A DNA stretch of 14,463 nucleotides, taken from contig JAGACT010000119.1 of the NCBI GenBank assembly GCA_017613995.1, positions 1-14,463 of the forward strand, written 5' to 3'. Each line of letters begins with the position of its first letter. Position 1 is the first letter of the stretch. This document shows, piece after piece, positions 6,312 through 13,422 of the stretch. This stretch comes from Eubacteriaceae bacterium (lineage in GTDB: Bacteria; Bacillota; Clostridia; Eubacteriales; Anaerofustaceae). Below the pieces are notes generated by a model. It was not told the DNA's origin, did not search any database, and saw only the letters and a list, made by a program, of their open reading frames with translations. A program made the translations under genes and the position numbers.

Positions 6312-7361
6312 TTACAGGATAGCTTTTCCTTCCGCCACGAGCCTGTCGTAGTTCTGGCGGGAAACCTCGTAGAGCTTCTTGCGGAAGCGCTCGTCCCTGC
6401 CTCCGTAGTATCCGCGGTTGTCATAGCCGAATTCGTCCATGAACTTAAGCACCAGCGCCTCCACCTCTTCGTCGGTGGCGTCAGCGGGCACGTCCACTGA
6501 GTGGGTGAAGATGAAATCTCCCGGATACATCTTCTTGAGCTTGGGCTTATCGTTGATGGGCTGTCCGCCCCAGCTGCTGAAGCCTTCCTCGATGAAGAAG
6601 GGCACGAAGTGCTCAACGAATCCACAGCAGTGCAGATCCACGTACATGCCGAGGGAACGGGCATAGCTTACGGCGTCCTTGACGTAGGGCACCAGCATCT
6701 CTCTGGCGATATCCATGCTGAAGGTCTCGGCCTTCTGGGTGCCCCAATCGTCGTTGAAGTTGACGGTGTCGGGGTTGAACCACTTCTTGCACAGGGCGTA
6801 GTACTTCTTCCTGTAGTCCGTGATGGCCCTGAAGAAACGGTGGACTCCCTCATGCTGATCCTCGTCGAAGAGTGCCATGGCCGCATTTTCAAAGTCCATG
6901 ACGGCAATGAGCCTCTCGAACAGGCAGCTTCCGAAGGTGATGCCGGTCATCAGAGTGGGATCCGAGATACGGCTCTTCTGTCTCTCATAGCATCCTTCCC
7001 AGTCCCAGGTCTCGGGATCGGGCACGGTAACGTACTTTTCCCATTCGTTGATGTCCTTTACCTTGGGGTTGCCGGGACGTACCATGGCGCCTCCCGCCGA
7101 ATCCACGAAGATCCACTCCACACCGTAACCGTCGATCCTGGGTCCGTCTCCGGGGCTCCTGGCGATGTTCTCGGGGTCACAGTCTATCTTCAGGGTAGCC
7201 ATCTCCGAAGGAGAAGGTATCCACATGGGGGTCTTTCCCTGATAGAGTCTGAGCATGTTTTCTCTGGGCGTGATGGGTGTATTGAATCTGGCAGGTCTTC
7301 CCATGCCTGAATAGTTACCGATCTGTTCCAGTTCGTCATAGGTGAATTTCTCGATAGTCAT
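6312..7361 (-). CDS. Uroporphyrinogen decarboxylase-family protein (methyltransferase-like)
   Basis: Protein of 349 residues with the URO-D/MtaA-like fold pattern: PRENMLRLYQG near the N-terminus (32-42), a central NFNDDWGTQ (201-209), DLHCCGFVEHFVPFF (242-256) and GGQPINDKPKLKK (265-277). The His-x-Cys in HCCG (H244, C246) fits the zinc site of corrinoid-dependent methyltransferases such as MtaA, rather than a true HemE, which would have an early Arg-rich substrate loop. Clostridial members of this group often act in O-demethylation or other corrinoid methyl transfer, but no corrinoid-binding protein or methyltransferase partner lies beside it, so the substrate is unknown. ATG at 7361 has GGAGG 8 bases upstream. 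It is monocistronic, with an AT-rich promoter region upstream and the hslO-unit hairpin just downstream. Confidence 0.82.
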   Translation of the reverse strand: MTIEKFTYDELEQIGNYSGMGRPARFNTPITPRENMLRLYQGKTPMWIPSPSEMATLKIDCDPENIARSPGDGPRIDGYGVEWIFVDSAGGAMVRPGNPKVKDINEWEKYVTVPDPETWDWEGCYERQKSRISDPTLMTGITFGSCLFERLIAVMDFENAAMALFDEDQHEGVHRFFRAITDYRKKYYALCKKWFNPDTVNFNDDWGTQKAETFSMDIAREMLVPYVKDAVSYARSLGMYVDLHCCGFVEHFVPFFIEEGFSSWGGQPINDKPKLKKMYPGDFIFTHSVDVPADATDEEVEALVLKFMDEFGYDNRGYYGGRDERFRKKLYEVSRQNYDRLVAEGKAIL

Positions 7362-7393
7362 TTATATTTCCTCCTGATCCTCCCTTTTTTACC

Positions 7394-7399
7394 ATTATA
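7394..7399 (-). promoter_or_regulatory. -10 element upstream of the URO-D-family gene
   Basis: A perfect TATAAT on the minus strand, in an AT-rich stretch (about 7388-7440), about 33 bases before the ATG at 7361. No convincing -35 is visible at 16-18 bp spacing (CCCAAA), so only the -10 is claimed. Confidence 0.5.
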
Positions 7400-7457
7400 C
7401 TATACATTTTTATACTTTTGGGATAAAAATAAGTAAATTTACCGGGACCTGGGCACG

Positions 7458-7482
7458 AAAAAGGGGCTGCGTTAGCAGTCCC
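7458..7482 (-). terminator. Rho-independent terminator of the asnS-aspS operon
   Basis: 8-bp stem with one A/C mismatch (7463-7470 with 7475-7482, loop GTTA on the plus strand), followed on the minus strand by five T (7462-7458). It lies 6 bases after the aspS stop codon. Confidence 0.8.
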
Positions 7483-7488
7483 TGAAGT

Positions 7489-8805
7489 TTACGGCATGAG
7501 CCTGTCCACTCCGCGGTGGATGAAGCTGACTTCTCTGATGTTTCCGATGCCCAGAAGGTTCATCATCATCCTGGCGGCGCCGAATCCGAATCCGCCGTGG
7601 GGAGGAGTTCCGAAACGGAAGCAGTTGAGGTAATCCTCGAGGATCTCGAGGGTTACGTTCTTTTCCCTGGCCTGTTTGAGCAGGACGTCATAGCGGTGCT
7701 CTCTCTGGGCACCGGTGGTGACTTCGATCCCGTCCCAGATAAGGTCGTAGCTCTTGGTCTTTGAATCGTCCCCTTCGACCCTCATCTGATAGAAGGGTCT
7801 TACGGCGGAGGGATACTCGGTCACGAAAATGAATTCGTGGCCGAACTTCTCCATGGCGTAGCGGCCCAGGAGCCTTTCCGCCTCGGGATCCAGATCTCCC
7901 TTCGTCTCGGGGGGAACCACGTGGCCGTAATCCGCCACGATCTTCTTCGCTTCCTGCATGGTGACTCTCGGGAAGGGCACCGTCGGCACCTTTATCTCCT
8001 TGCCGAAGACCTCGAGGATCTCGTCACCGTACTTTTCCTTCACCTTGCCGATGGCGTAGTTCAGAAGCTTTTCCTGCAGTGCCATGACGTCCTCGTGGCT
8101 GTCGATCCATGCCATCTCGCAGTCGATGGAGATGAATTCCGCTGCGTGGCGGGTGGTGTTGGAGTTCTCGGCGCGGAAGGCGGGACCGATCTCGAATACC
8201 TTCTCGAAGCCGGCGGCTATGGCCATCTGCTTGTAGAACTGGGGGGACTGGGCAAGATAGGCGCTCTGTCCGAAAAAGTCCAGCTCAAACAGCTCGGCTC
8301 CGCCCTCGGAAGGGGTTCCCACGATCTTCGGGGTATGGATCTCGATGAAATCGTTGTCGACCCAGAATTCCCTCATGGCCATCTCTATGCAGGTCTCCAC
8401 CTTGAAGATGAGCTGGTGATCCTTTCTTCTGAGGTCCAAAAATCTCCAGTCGAGCCTCAGGTCACGGTTGGATTCGATGTGCTCGGAAAGGTCTATGGGA
8501 AGGGGGCTCTCCGAAAGGCTCTCCACCTTGATGGTCTCGGGCCAGATCTCCACTCCGCCCAGCTTCACGAAATCGTCCACGTGCACCCTGCCGGTGACCC
8601 TCACGGAACTCTGGGGGGTAAGGGAAGCGATGGTCTGGTTGAGAAGAGCGCTCTCCTCGTTCTTGGAAACGGAAAGCTGGATGGCTCCCGTGATGTCTTC
8701 CATGATAACGAACTGCATCTTTTTGAGGTCCCTGATCTGGGTCACGAATCCGCCCAGCTCCACGACCTGTCCGTCATACTGCTTTGCCTCACTGATCTTT
8801 ATCAT
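7489..8805 (-). CDS. aspS: Archaeal-type aspartyl-tRNA synthetase (AspRS2; possibly nondiscriminating)
   Basis: Class II aminoacyl-tRNA synthetase of 438 residues. It charges tRNA-Asp, and possibly tRNA-Asn if nondiscriminating. It lacks the GAD insertion of the roughly 590-residue bacterial AspRS and so is the archaeal/eukaryotic type. Domains: an N-terminal OB-fold (about 1-95, GGFVTQIRDLKK...), then the catalytic core with DLRLDWRFLDLRR (115-127), IEIHTPKIVG (154-163), SPQFYKQ (187-193), motif 2 GPAFRAENSNTTRH (207-220), GIEVTTGAQREHRYD and C-terminal motif 3 (404-438). Motif 3 reads GFGFGAARMMM, with Ala411 where an acidic residue normally precedes the Arg. In the OB-fold Thr22 replaces a usual Trp or His. 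ATG at 8805 has an AGGA-type binding site 5 bases upstream. It lies 15 bases after asnS, in one operon, and ends at a terminator. Confidence 0.9.
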   Translation of the reverse strand: MIKISEAKQYDGQVVELGGFVTQIRDLKKMQFVIMEDITGAIQLSVSKNEESALLNQTIASLTPQSSVRVTGRVHVDDFVKLGGVEIWPETIKVESLSESPLPIDLSEHIESNRDLRLDWRFLDLRRKDHQLIFKVETCIEMAMREFWVDNDFIEIHTPKIVGTPSEGGAELFELDFFGQSAYLAQSPQFYKQMAIAAGFEKVFEIGPAFRAENSNTTRHAAEFISIDCEMAWIDSHEDVMALQEKLLNYAIGKVKEKYGDEILEVFGKEIKVPTVPFPRVTMQEAKKIVADYGHVVPPETKGDLDPEAERLLGRYAMEKFGHEFIFVTEYPSAVRPFYQMRVEGDDSKTKSYDLIWDGIEVTTGAQREHRYDVLLKQAREKNVTLEILEDYLNCFRFGTPPHGGFGFGAARMMMNLLGIGNIREVSFIHRGVDRLMP

Positions 8806-8820
8806 TTCTATCCTCTCTCG

Positions 8821-10203
<1,383 letters not shown>

Positions 10204-10234
10204 AACACAACTCCTGTTTACTGTATATTCATGT

Positions 10235-10263
10235 ATTATACCATCGCTTTTTGGTTCTCACAA
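10235..10263 (-). promoter_or_regulatory. Sigma-A promoter of the asnS-aspS operon
   Basis: On the minus strand there is a -35 TTGTGA (10263-10258), exactly 17 bp of spacer and an extended -10 TGGTATAAT (hexamer 10240-10235), about 30 bases before the asnS ATG. The predicted 5' leader is short, and I see no T-box specifier or antiterminator. Confidence 0.85.
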
Positions 10264-10299
10264 GAGATGGAACGGAAATTCCAAAGCCTGAACATGCGC

Positions 10300-10326
10300 A
10301 AAAAAGGGATCCGCAGAGCGGATCCC
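10300..10326 (-). terminator. Rho-independent terminator after the helical Ala-rich gene
   Basis: Perfect 9-bp stem (10306-10314 with 10318-10326, 3-base loop), followed on the minus strand by six T (10305-10300). It lies 11 bases after the stop codon and insulates this unit from the asnS promoter. Confidence 0.95.
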
Positions 10327-10337
10327 CGTGAGTCTTT

Positions 10338-11156
10338 CTACTCGTTCTTTCCTCCGGTGACTTCGTTGATCTGATCGGTGATGTCCTTGATGCCTTCGGA
10401 AACGGAGTTCATGGTGTTCGTCACGAACGCGTCCACCTTCTGGGCCGCATCCTGGGCATTGCTGAGGGCTTCCGCCGCCTTGGCCTGAGCCTGGGCAAAG
10501 GTCTCGTCCGCCGCTGCCTTCAGCTCCGCCGCCTTGGCTTCGGCCTCCTCCACCGCCGCGGTCATGGCGTCCTTGGCCTCTTCGGCCTTCGCCTCCACGG
10601 ACTCCTTGAGGTCCACCGCCGCGTTCTCGATATTATCTCTGACCTCGAGGACCATGGAATCGAAGGATTCCTTCGTGTCAGCTACCTTCCCCTGCACCGT
10701 ATCCACAGCGGTGCCGATGGCATCCATAACGTCTTCCTTCTTCTCCTCGAAGGCTTCCTCAACTTCGTCGGCCTTCGCCTCCACGGCTTCCCTGGCGGCA
10801 GCCAGTGCCTGTGAAGCGGGGTCGGTCCCCATCATATCCTTGATCTCGGGAGTGGGGTTGTTGATCTTCTGATCGTGGACCGCTTCCTTCACGTCTCCGA
10901 TCTTGCCGGATACGTACTCCTTGGCTGTGTTGTACAGCTGGGTGCCTCCCTCCACGGCCTTGCCGTAGAGCACCGCGCCTTCCCTTTTTGCGTCCTTGAG
11001 GATCTCCGCTCCGACCTGCTTGGCGGTCTCGATCTTGTCCGGGGCTATGCCCTTGAGTTCGTTGTACTTCTCGATGACCTCATCCTTTACGATGTCTATC
11101 AGTTCGCCGGCATCCTTCTTGAGGGCCTTCAGGGTATCTTTCATATCATCCTTCAT
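10338..11156 (-). CDS. Alanine/glutamate/lysine-rich amphipathic helical protein, LEA- or apolipoprotein-like
   Basis: Hypothetical protein of 272 residues, almost entirely predicted helix. It has no signal peptide, transmembrane segment or cysteine. From about residue 120 it becomes strongly repetitive, rich in Ala, Glu, Lys and Asp with recurring units such as AREAVEAKADEVEEAF, ESVEAKAEEAKDAM and EEAEAKAAELKAAA, resembling the 11-residue amphipathic repeats of LEA and apolipoprotein-like proteins. A short Pro/Gly break (NNPTPEIKDMMGTDP) separates the N-terminal helices from the repeats. Such proteins are often linked to stress protection, membrane or cell-envelope contact, but nothing here proves a role. 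Start: the frame opens at 11195, but ATG at 11156 has GGAGG 8 bases upstream. It lies 61 bases after metK without an intervening terminator, and also has its own TATAAT; a strong terminator follows. Confidence 0.7.
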   Translation of the reverse strand: MKDDMKDTLKALKKDAGELIDIVKDEVIEKYNELKGIAPDKIETAKQVGAEILKDAKREGAVLYGKAVEGGTQLYNTAKEYVSGKIGDVKEAVHDQKINNPTPEIKDMMGTDPASQALAAAREAVEAKADEVEEAFEEKKEDVMDAIGTAVDTVQGKVADTKESFDSMVLEVRDNIENAAVDLKESVEAKAEEAKDAMTAAVEEAEAKAAELKAAADETFAQAQAKAAEALSNAQDAAQKVDAFVTNTMNSVSEGIKDITDQINEVTGGKNE

Positions 11157-11186
11157 TGTCTTTTCCTCCTTGATGGATCTGTTTAG

Positions 11187-11194
11187 ATTATACA
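11187..11194 (-). promoter_or_regulatory. -10 element upstream of the helical protein gene
   Basis: TGTATAAT on the minus strand, with the perfect hexamer at 11192-11187, about 30 bases before the ATG at 11156. It lies in the 61-base gap after metK. No good -35 is visible at 17 bp spacing. Confidence 0.5.
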
Positions 11195-11217
11195 CGATTT
11201 CCGACAGTTTTTTTAAG

Positions 11218-12372
11218 TCAGAACAGGTTCTCGTCGATTTTTTCCCAGGGAAGATCGATGTCGTCCCTGCCGAAGTGGCCGTAGGCCGCCGTCTGACGGT
11301 AGATGGGCCTGAGAAGATCCAGGTACTCGATGATGGCGCCGGGTCTCAGATCCACCCGCTCGCGGATCAGCTTAGCGATGTTCTCATCGGAGGTCCTGCC
11401 GGTGCCGTAGGTATCCACGTAGATACTCACGGGCTCCGCCACTCCGATAGCGTAGGCCAGCTCGATGCAGCAGCGGTCGGCGATGCCGGCGGCGACGATG
11501 TTCTTGGCCACGTACCTGGCCATGTATGCAGCGCTGCGGTCCACCTTCGTGGGGTCCTTTCCGGAGAAGGCTCCGCCGCCGTGGGGCGCGGCTCCGCCGT
11601 AGGTGTCCACGATTATCTTCCTGCCCGTAAGGCCGGAGTCTCCCAGGGGGCCTCCGGTCACGAAGCGTCCGGTGGGATTCACGTACAGCTTCATGCCCTC
11701 GGTGGAAAGGTCGGCGGGAAGGCTGGGCAGAACGATCTTGTTCTTCACGTCCTCATAGATCTGCTCGTGGCTGGCCTCCGGGTCGTGCTGGGTGCTCACC
11801 ACCACGGTATCGATCCTTACGGGTCTGCCGCCGTCGTACTCCACGGTGACCTGGCTCTTTCCGTCGGGCCTGAGGTATCCTATCTCCCCGGACTTTCTTA
11901 CCTGTGCCAGTTTTCTGGCGATGCGGTGGGCCTGGATGATGGGCAGGGGCATCAGCACGTCGGTCTCGCGGCATGCGAAGCCGAACATGATCCCCTGGTC
12001 TCCGGCTCCCAGCTCGTTGGTGCGGCTCTCCTCCTTAGCCTCATAGCTCAGATCGACTCCCATGGCGATGTCGGAGGACTGCTCGTTGATGGAGGTCAGT
12101 ATGCTGCAGGTATCGGCGTCGAAGCCGTACTTGGCCCTGGTGTATCCGATCTCGCTGATGGTGCGCCTGGCTATGGTCTGGATGTCCACGTAGCAGTCGG
12201 TGGTGATCTCCCCCATCACCAGCATGAGTCCGGTGGTGGTGGAGCACTCGCAGGCAACTCTGGCCTTTTTGTCCTTTTCCAGTATCGCGTCCAGGACGGC
12301 GTCGCTCACCTGGTCGCACATTTTGTCGGGGTGACCCTCTGTCACCGATTCTGAAGTAAAGAAATGTCTCAT
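11218..12372 (-). CDS. metK: S-adenosylmethionine synthetase (methionine adenosyltransferase)
   Basis: Makes S-adenosylmethionine from methionine and ATP in the cytoplasm. At 384 residues it is full length. Family signatures are complete: TEGHPDKMCDQVSDAVLDA (11-29), GAGDQGIMFG (122-131) and GGGAFSGKDPTKVDRSAAY (265-283), covering the ATP, metal and potassium sites. ATG at 12372 has a modest AAGGA a few bases upstream. The 5' leader carries a SAM-I riboswitch with a terminator, so the enzyme is feedback-controlled by its own product at the level of transcription elongation. No terminator separates it from the helical protein gene downstream, so some transcripts probably continue into it. SAM made here also serves the radical SAM protein and RlmD encoded about 8-11 kb away. 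Confidence 0.98.
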   Translation of the reverse strand: MRHFFTSESVTEGHPDKMCDQVSDAVLDAILEKDKKARVACECSTTTGLMLVMGEITTDCYVDIQTIARRTISEIGYTRAKYGFDADTCSILTSINEQSSDIAMGVDLSYEAKEESRTNELGAGDQGIMFGFACRETDVLMPLPIIQAHRIARKLAQVRKSGEIGYLRPDGKSQVTVEYDGGRPVRIDTVVVSTQHDPEASHEQIYEDVKNKIVLPSLPADLSTEGMKLYVNPTGRFVTGGPLGDSGLTGRKIIVDTYGGAAPHGGGAFSGKDPTKVDRSAAYMARYVAKNIVAAGIADRCCIELAYAIGVAEPVSIYVDTYGTGRTSDENIAKLIRERVDLRPGAIIEYLDLLRPIYRQTAAYGHFGRDDIDLPWEKIDENLF

Positions 12373-12396
12373 ATATCCTTCTTTCTCTTATCCCTT

Positions 12397-12424
12397 AAAA
12401 AAACAGGACCTCACAGGAGGACCT
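12397..12424 (-). terminator. Riboswitch-controlled intrinsic terminator of the metK leader
   Basis: On the minus strand AGGTCCTC ctgt GAGGTCCT forms an 8-bp stem with one T/T mismatch (12424-12417 with 12412-12405), followed by G and seven T (12403-12397). The TCCTC of its 5' arm can instead pair with GAGGA from the 3' strand of aptamer helix P1, giving a plausible antiterminator when SAM is absent. Confidence 0.88.
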
Positions 12425-12432
12425 TCAAGCAT

Positions 12433-12530
12433 CCTCATCATTCAGACTTTCGTCTGCAGGTTTTGGCACCGTACATAATGTCGGTTGCCGGGCTTCACAG
12501 TGCCTGATCACTCCGCCGCTCGCAATAAGG
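12433..12530 (-). promoter_or_regulatory. SAM-I (S-box) riboswitch aptamer of metK
   Basis: The minus strand carries the S-box landmarks in order: P1 5' strand CCTTAT (12530-12525); the P2/kink-turn region GAGCGGCGGAGTGA; the conserved GTGAAGCCCGGCAACC; then ACGGTGCCAAAACCTGC; a short P4 hairpin (CAGACGAAAGTCTG); and P1 3' strand ATGAGG (12438-12433), which pairs with CCTTAT. It should bind SAM and stabilise P1, freeing the downstream terminator to form, so that metK is turned off when SAM is plentiful. The position between a promoter and metK fits the known arrangement. Confidence 0.95.
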
Positions 12531-12534
12531 GTAT

Positions 12535-12548
12535 AAGTATTAATACTT
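12535..12548. repeat. AT-rich palindrome at the predicted metK transcription start
   Basis: Perfect 14-bp palindrome AAGTATTAATACTT, extendable to 20 bp (12532-12551) with one mismatched pair. It lies between the metK -10 (12553-12558) and the riboswitch P1 strand (12530), so it covers the expected transcription start. It could be a dimeric repressor operator or a 5'-end RNA hairpin; it is not part of the aptamer. Confidence 0.6.
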
Positions 12549-12552
12549 GTAT

Positions 12553-12581
12553 ATTTTACACTAAACCCAGGCGGTAAGCAA
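12553..12581 (-). promoter_or_regulatory. Promoter of the metK riboswitch transcript
   Basis: On the minus strand there is a -35 TTGCTT (12581-12576), 17 bp of spacer and a -10 TAAAAT (12558-12553), placed about 23 bases before the first aptamer base. The spacing is ideal; both hexamers match partly. Confidence 0.7.
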
Positions 12582-12653
12582 TAGTTAATTCAATATTTGG
12601 AACAAACCAAACGTCAGTCTGCGGGATTTTCGCGCCGCTTCTTCCTGCAGCTG

Positions 12654-12662
12654 TGGTATACT
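12654..12662 (+). promoter_or_regulatory. Extended -10 promoter of the phosphoesterase gene
   Basis: TGGTATACT on the plus strand, an extended -10 one mismatch from TATAAT, 32 bases before the ATG at 12695. No good -35 is seen at 17 bp spacing. Together with the riboswitch, palindrome and metK promoter it fills the 322-base gap between the two divergent genes. Confidence 0.45.
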
Positions 12663-12694
12663 GTTATCCTGAGAACGTTTTATCGGAGAAGAGA

Positions 12695-13387
12695 ATGTTT
12701 GAAAAGATATTTAAGAGAAAACCCGTTCATGCTGAGCCCGAGCCTGAGTACTACGAGGACATCCTGGATCCCAGAGGCGGGGCGAGGCTTCTTACCGGCA
12801 AACTGGACATGCTGGTGGTGGCGGACACCCACGGGGAGCTGTGGATGGATAAGTATCTGAGGGAGTCCGTGAAGGGAGTCACCTGCGACGTCTGCATGAT
12901 ACTGGGGGACGTGCACGACTACGATCTCCAGGTGCTGCTGGAAGTGGTCCCCAAAGAGAAGATAGTCGCCCTGCTGGGGAACCACGACCGCTTCAGCCTC
13001 CTTTCCGAATACGGCCTGACGGACCTGAACGGAAGGATGACCGAGACGGGGGGCTTTCGGATCTGCGGAATGCAGGGCTCCTTCCGCTACAAGGACGAGG
13101 ACTTTCCCTCCTTCGACCACGAGGAGAGCATAGCCTTCGCAAAGAGCCTTCCCGAGTGCGACATCCTCATATCCCACGACGGGCCCTTCGTGAGGGACAA
13201 CCACTCAAAGGTCCACGACGGGCTCAAGGGGATCACCCGCTACCTGTACGAGAACAGGGTGCCCCTGAACATACACGGCCACAACCATCACAGTTCCCTT
13301 ACGAACCTCAGAAACGGCACCCTGGTGAAGGAAGTCTACCAGGTGGAGCACCTCCTGCTGGAGGACGGGGATATTTACGAGATCTGA
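12695..13387 (+). CDS. Calcineurin-like metallophosphoesterase
   Basis: Cytoplasmic dinuclear-metal phosphoesterase of 230 residues. All core metal motifs are present in order: ADTHG (D44, H46), GDVHDYD (D72), LGNHDRF (N96, H97, D98), ISHDG (H161) and IHGHNHH (H196, H198). No transmembrane segment or signal peptide is seen. The N-terminal 35 residues (FEKIFKRKP..., then an acidic PEPEYYEDILD) precede the domain and look like a short flexible extension. The substrate cannot be read from the sequence; YfcE-like and nucleotide or general phosphodiesterase roles are all possible. ATG at 12695 has GGAG 6 bases upstream; the frame is open to 12653 but without a ribosome binding site. It is monocistronic, divergent from metK and ends at a shared bidirectional terminator. 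Confidence 0.88.
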   Translation: MFEKIFKRKPVHAEPEPEYYEDILDPRGGARLLTGKLDMLVVADTHGELWMDKYLRESVKGVTCDVCMILGDVHDYDLQVLLEVVPKEKIVALLGNHDRFSLLSEYGLTDLNGRMTETGGFRICGMQGSFRYKDEDFPSFDHEESIAFAKSLPECDILISHDGPFVRDNHSKVHDGLKGITRYLYENRVPLNIHGHNHHSSLTNLRNGTLVKEVYQVEHLLLEDGDIYEI

Positions 13388-13417
13388 AAAACGCCGCCCG
13401 AAGGCGGCGTGATTTTT
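13387..13417. terminator. Bidirectional terminator between the phosphoesterase and alaX genes
   Basis: Perfect 8-bp GC stem (13391-13398 with 13403-13410, loop CGAA). On the plus strand it is followed by GA and five T (13413-13417). On the minus strand it is followed by a T run (complement of A at 13387-13391). It sits between two convergent stop codons and serves both genes. Confidence 0.88.
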
Positions 13418-13422
13418 GTATG

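Noticed and set aside
10204..10234. Possible T-box leader in front of the synthetase operon
   Set aside because: The predicted leader from the -10 at 10235-10240 to the ATG at 10203 is only about 25-30 bases, too short for a T-box stem I and antiterminator, and no T-box core sequence is present.
10996..12354. A 452-codon plus-strand frame opposite metK
   Set aside because: It is the antisense shadow of metK, rich in His, Gly and Val, with no family match that I recognise.
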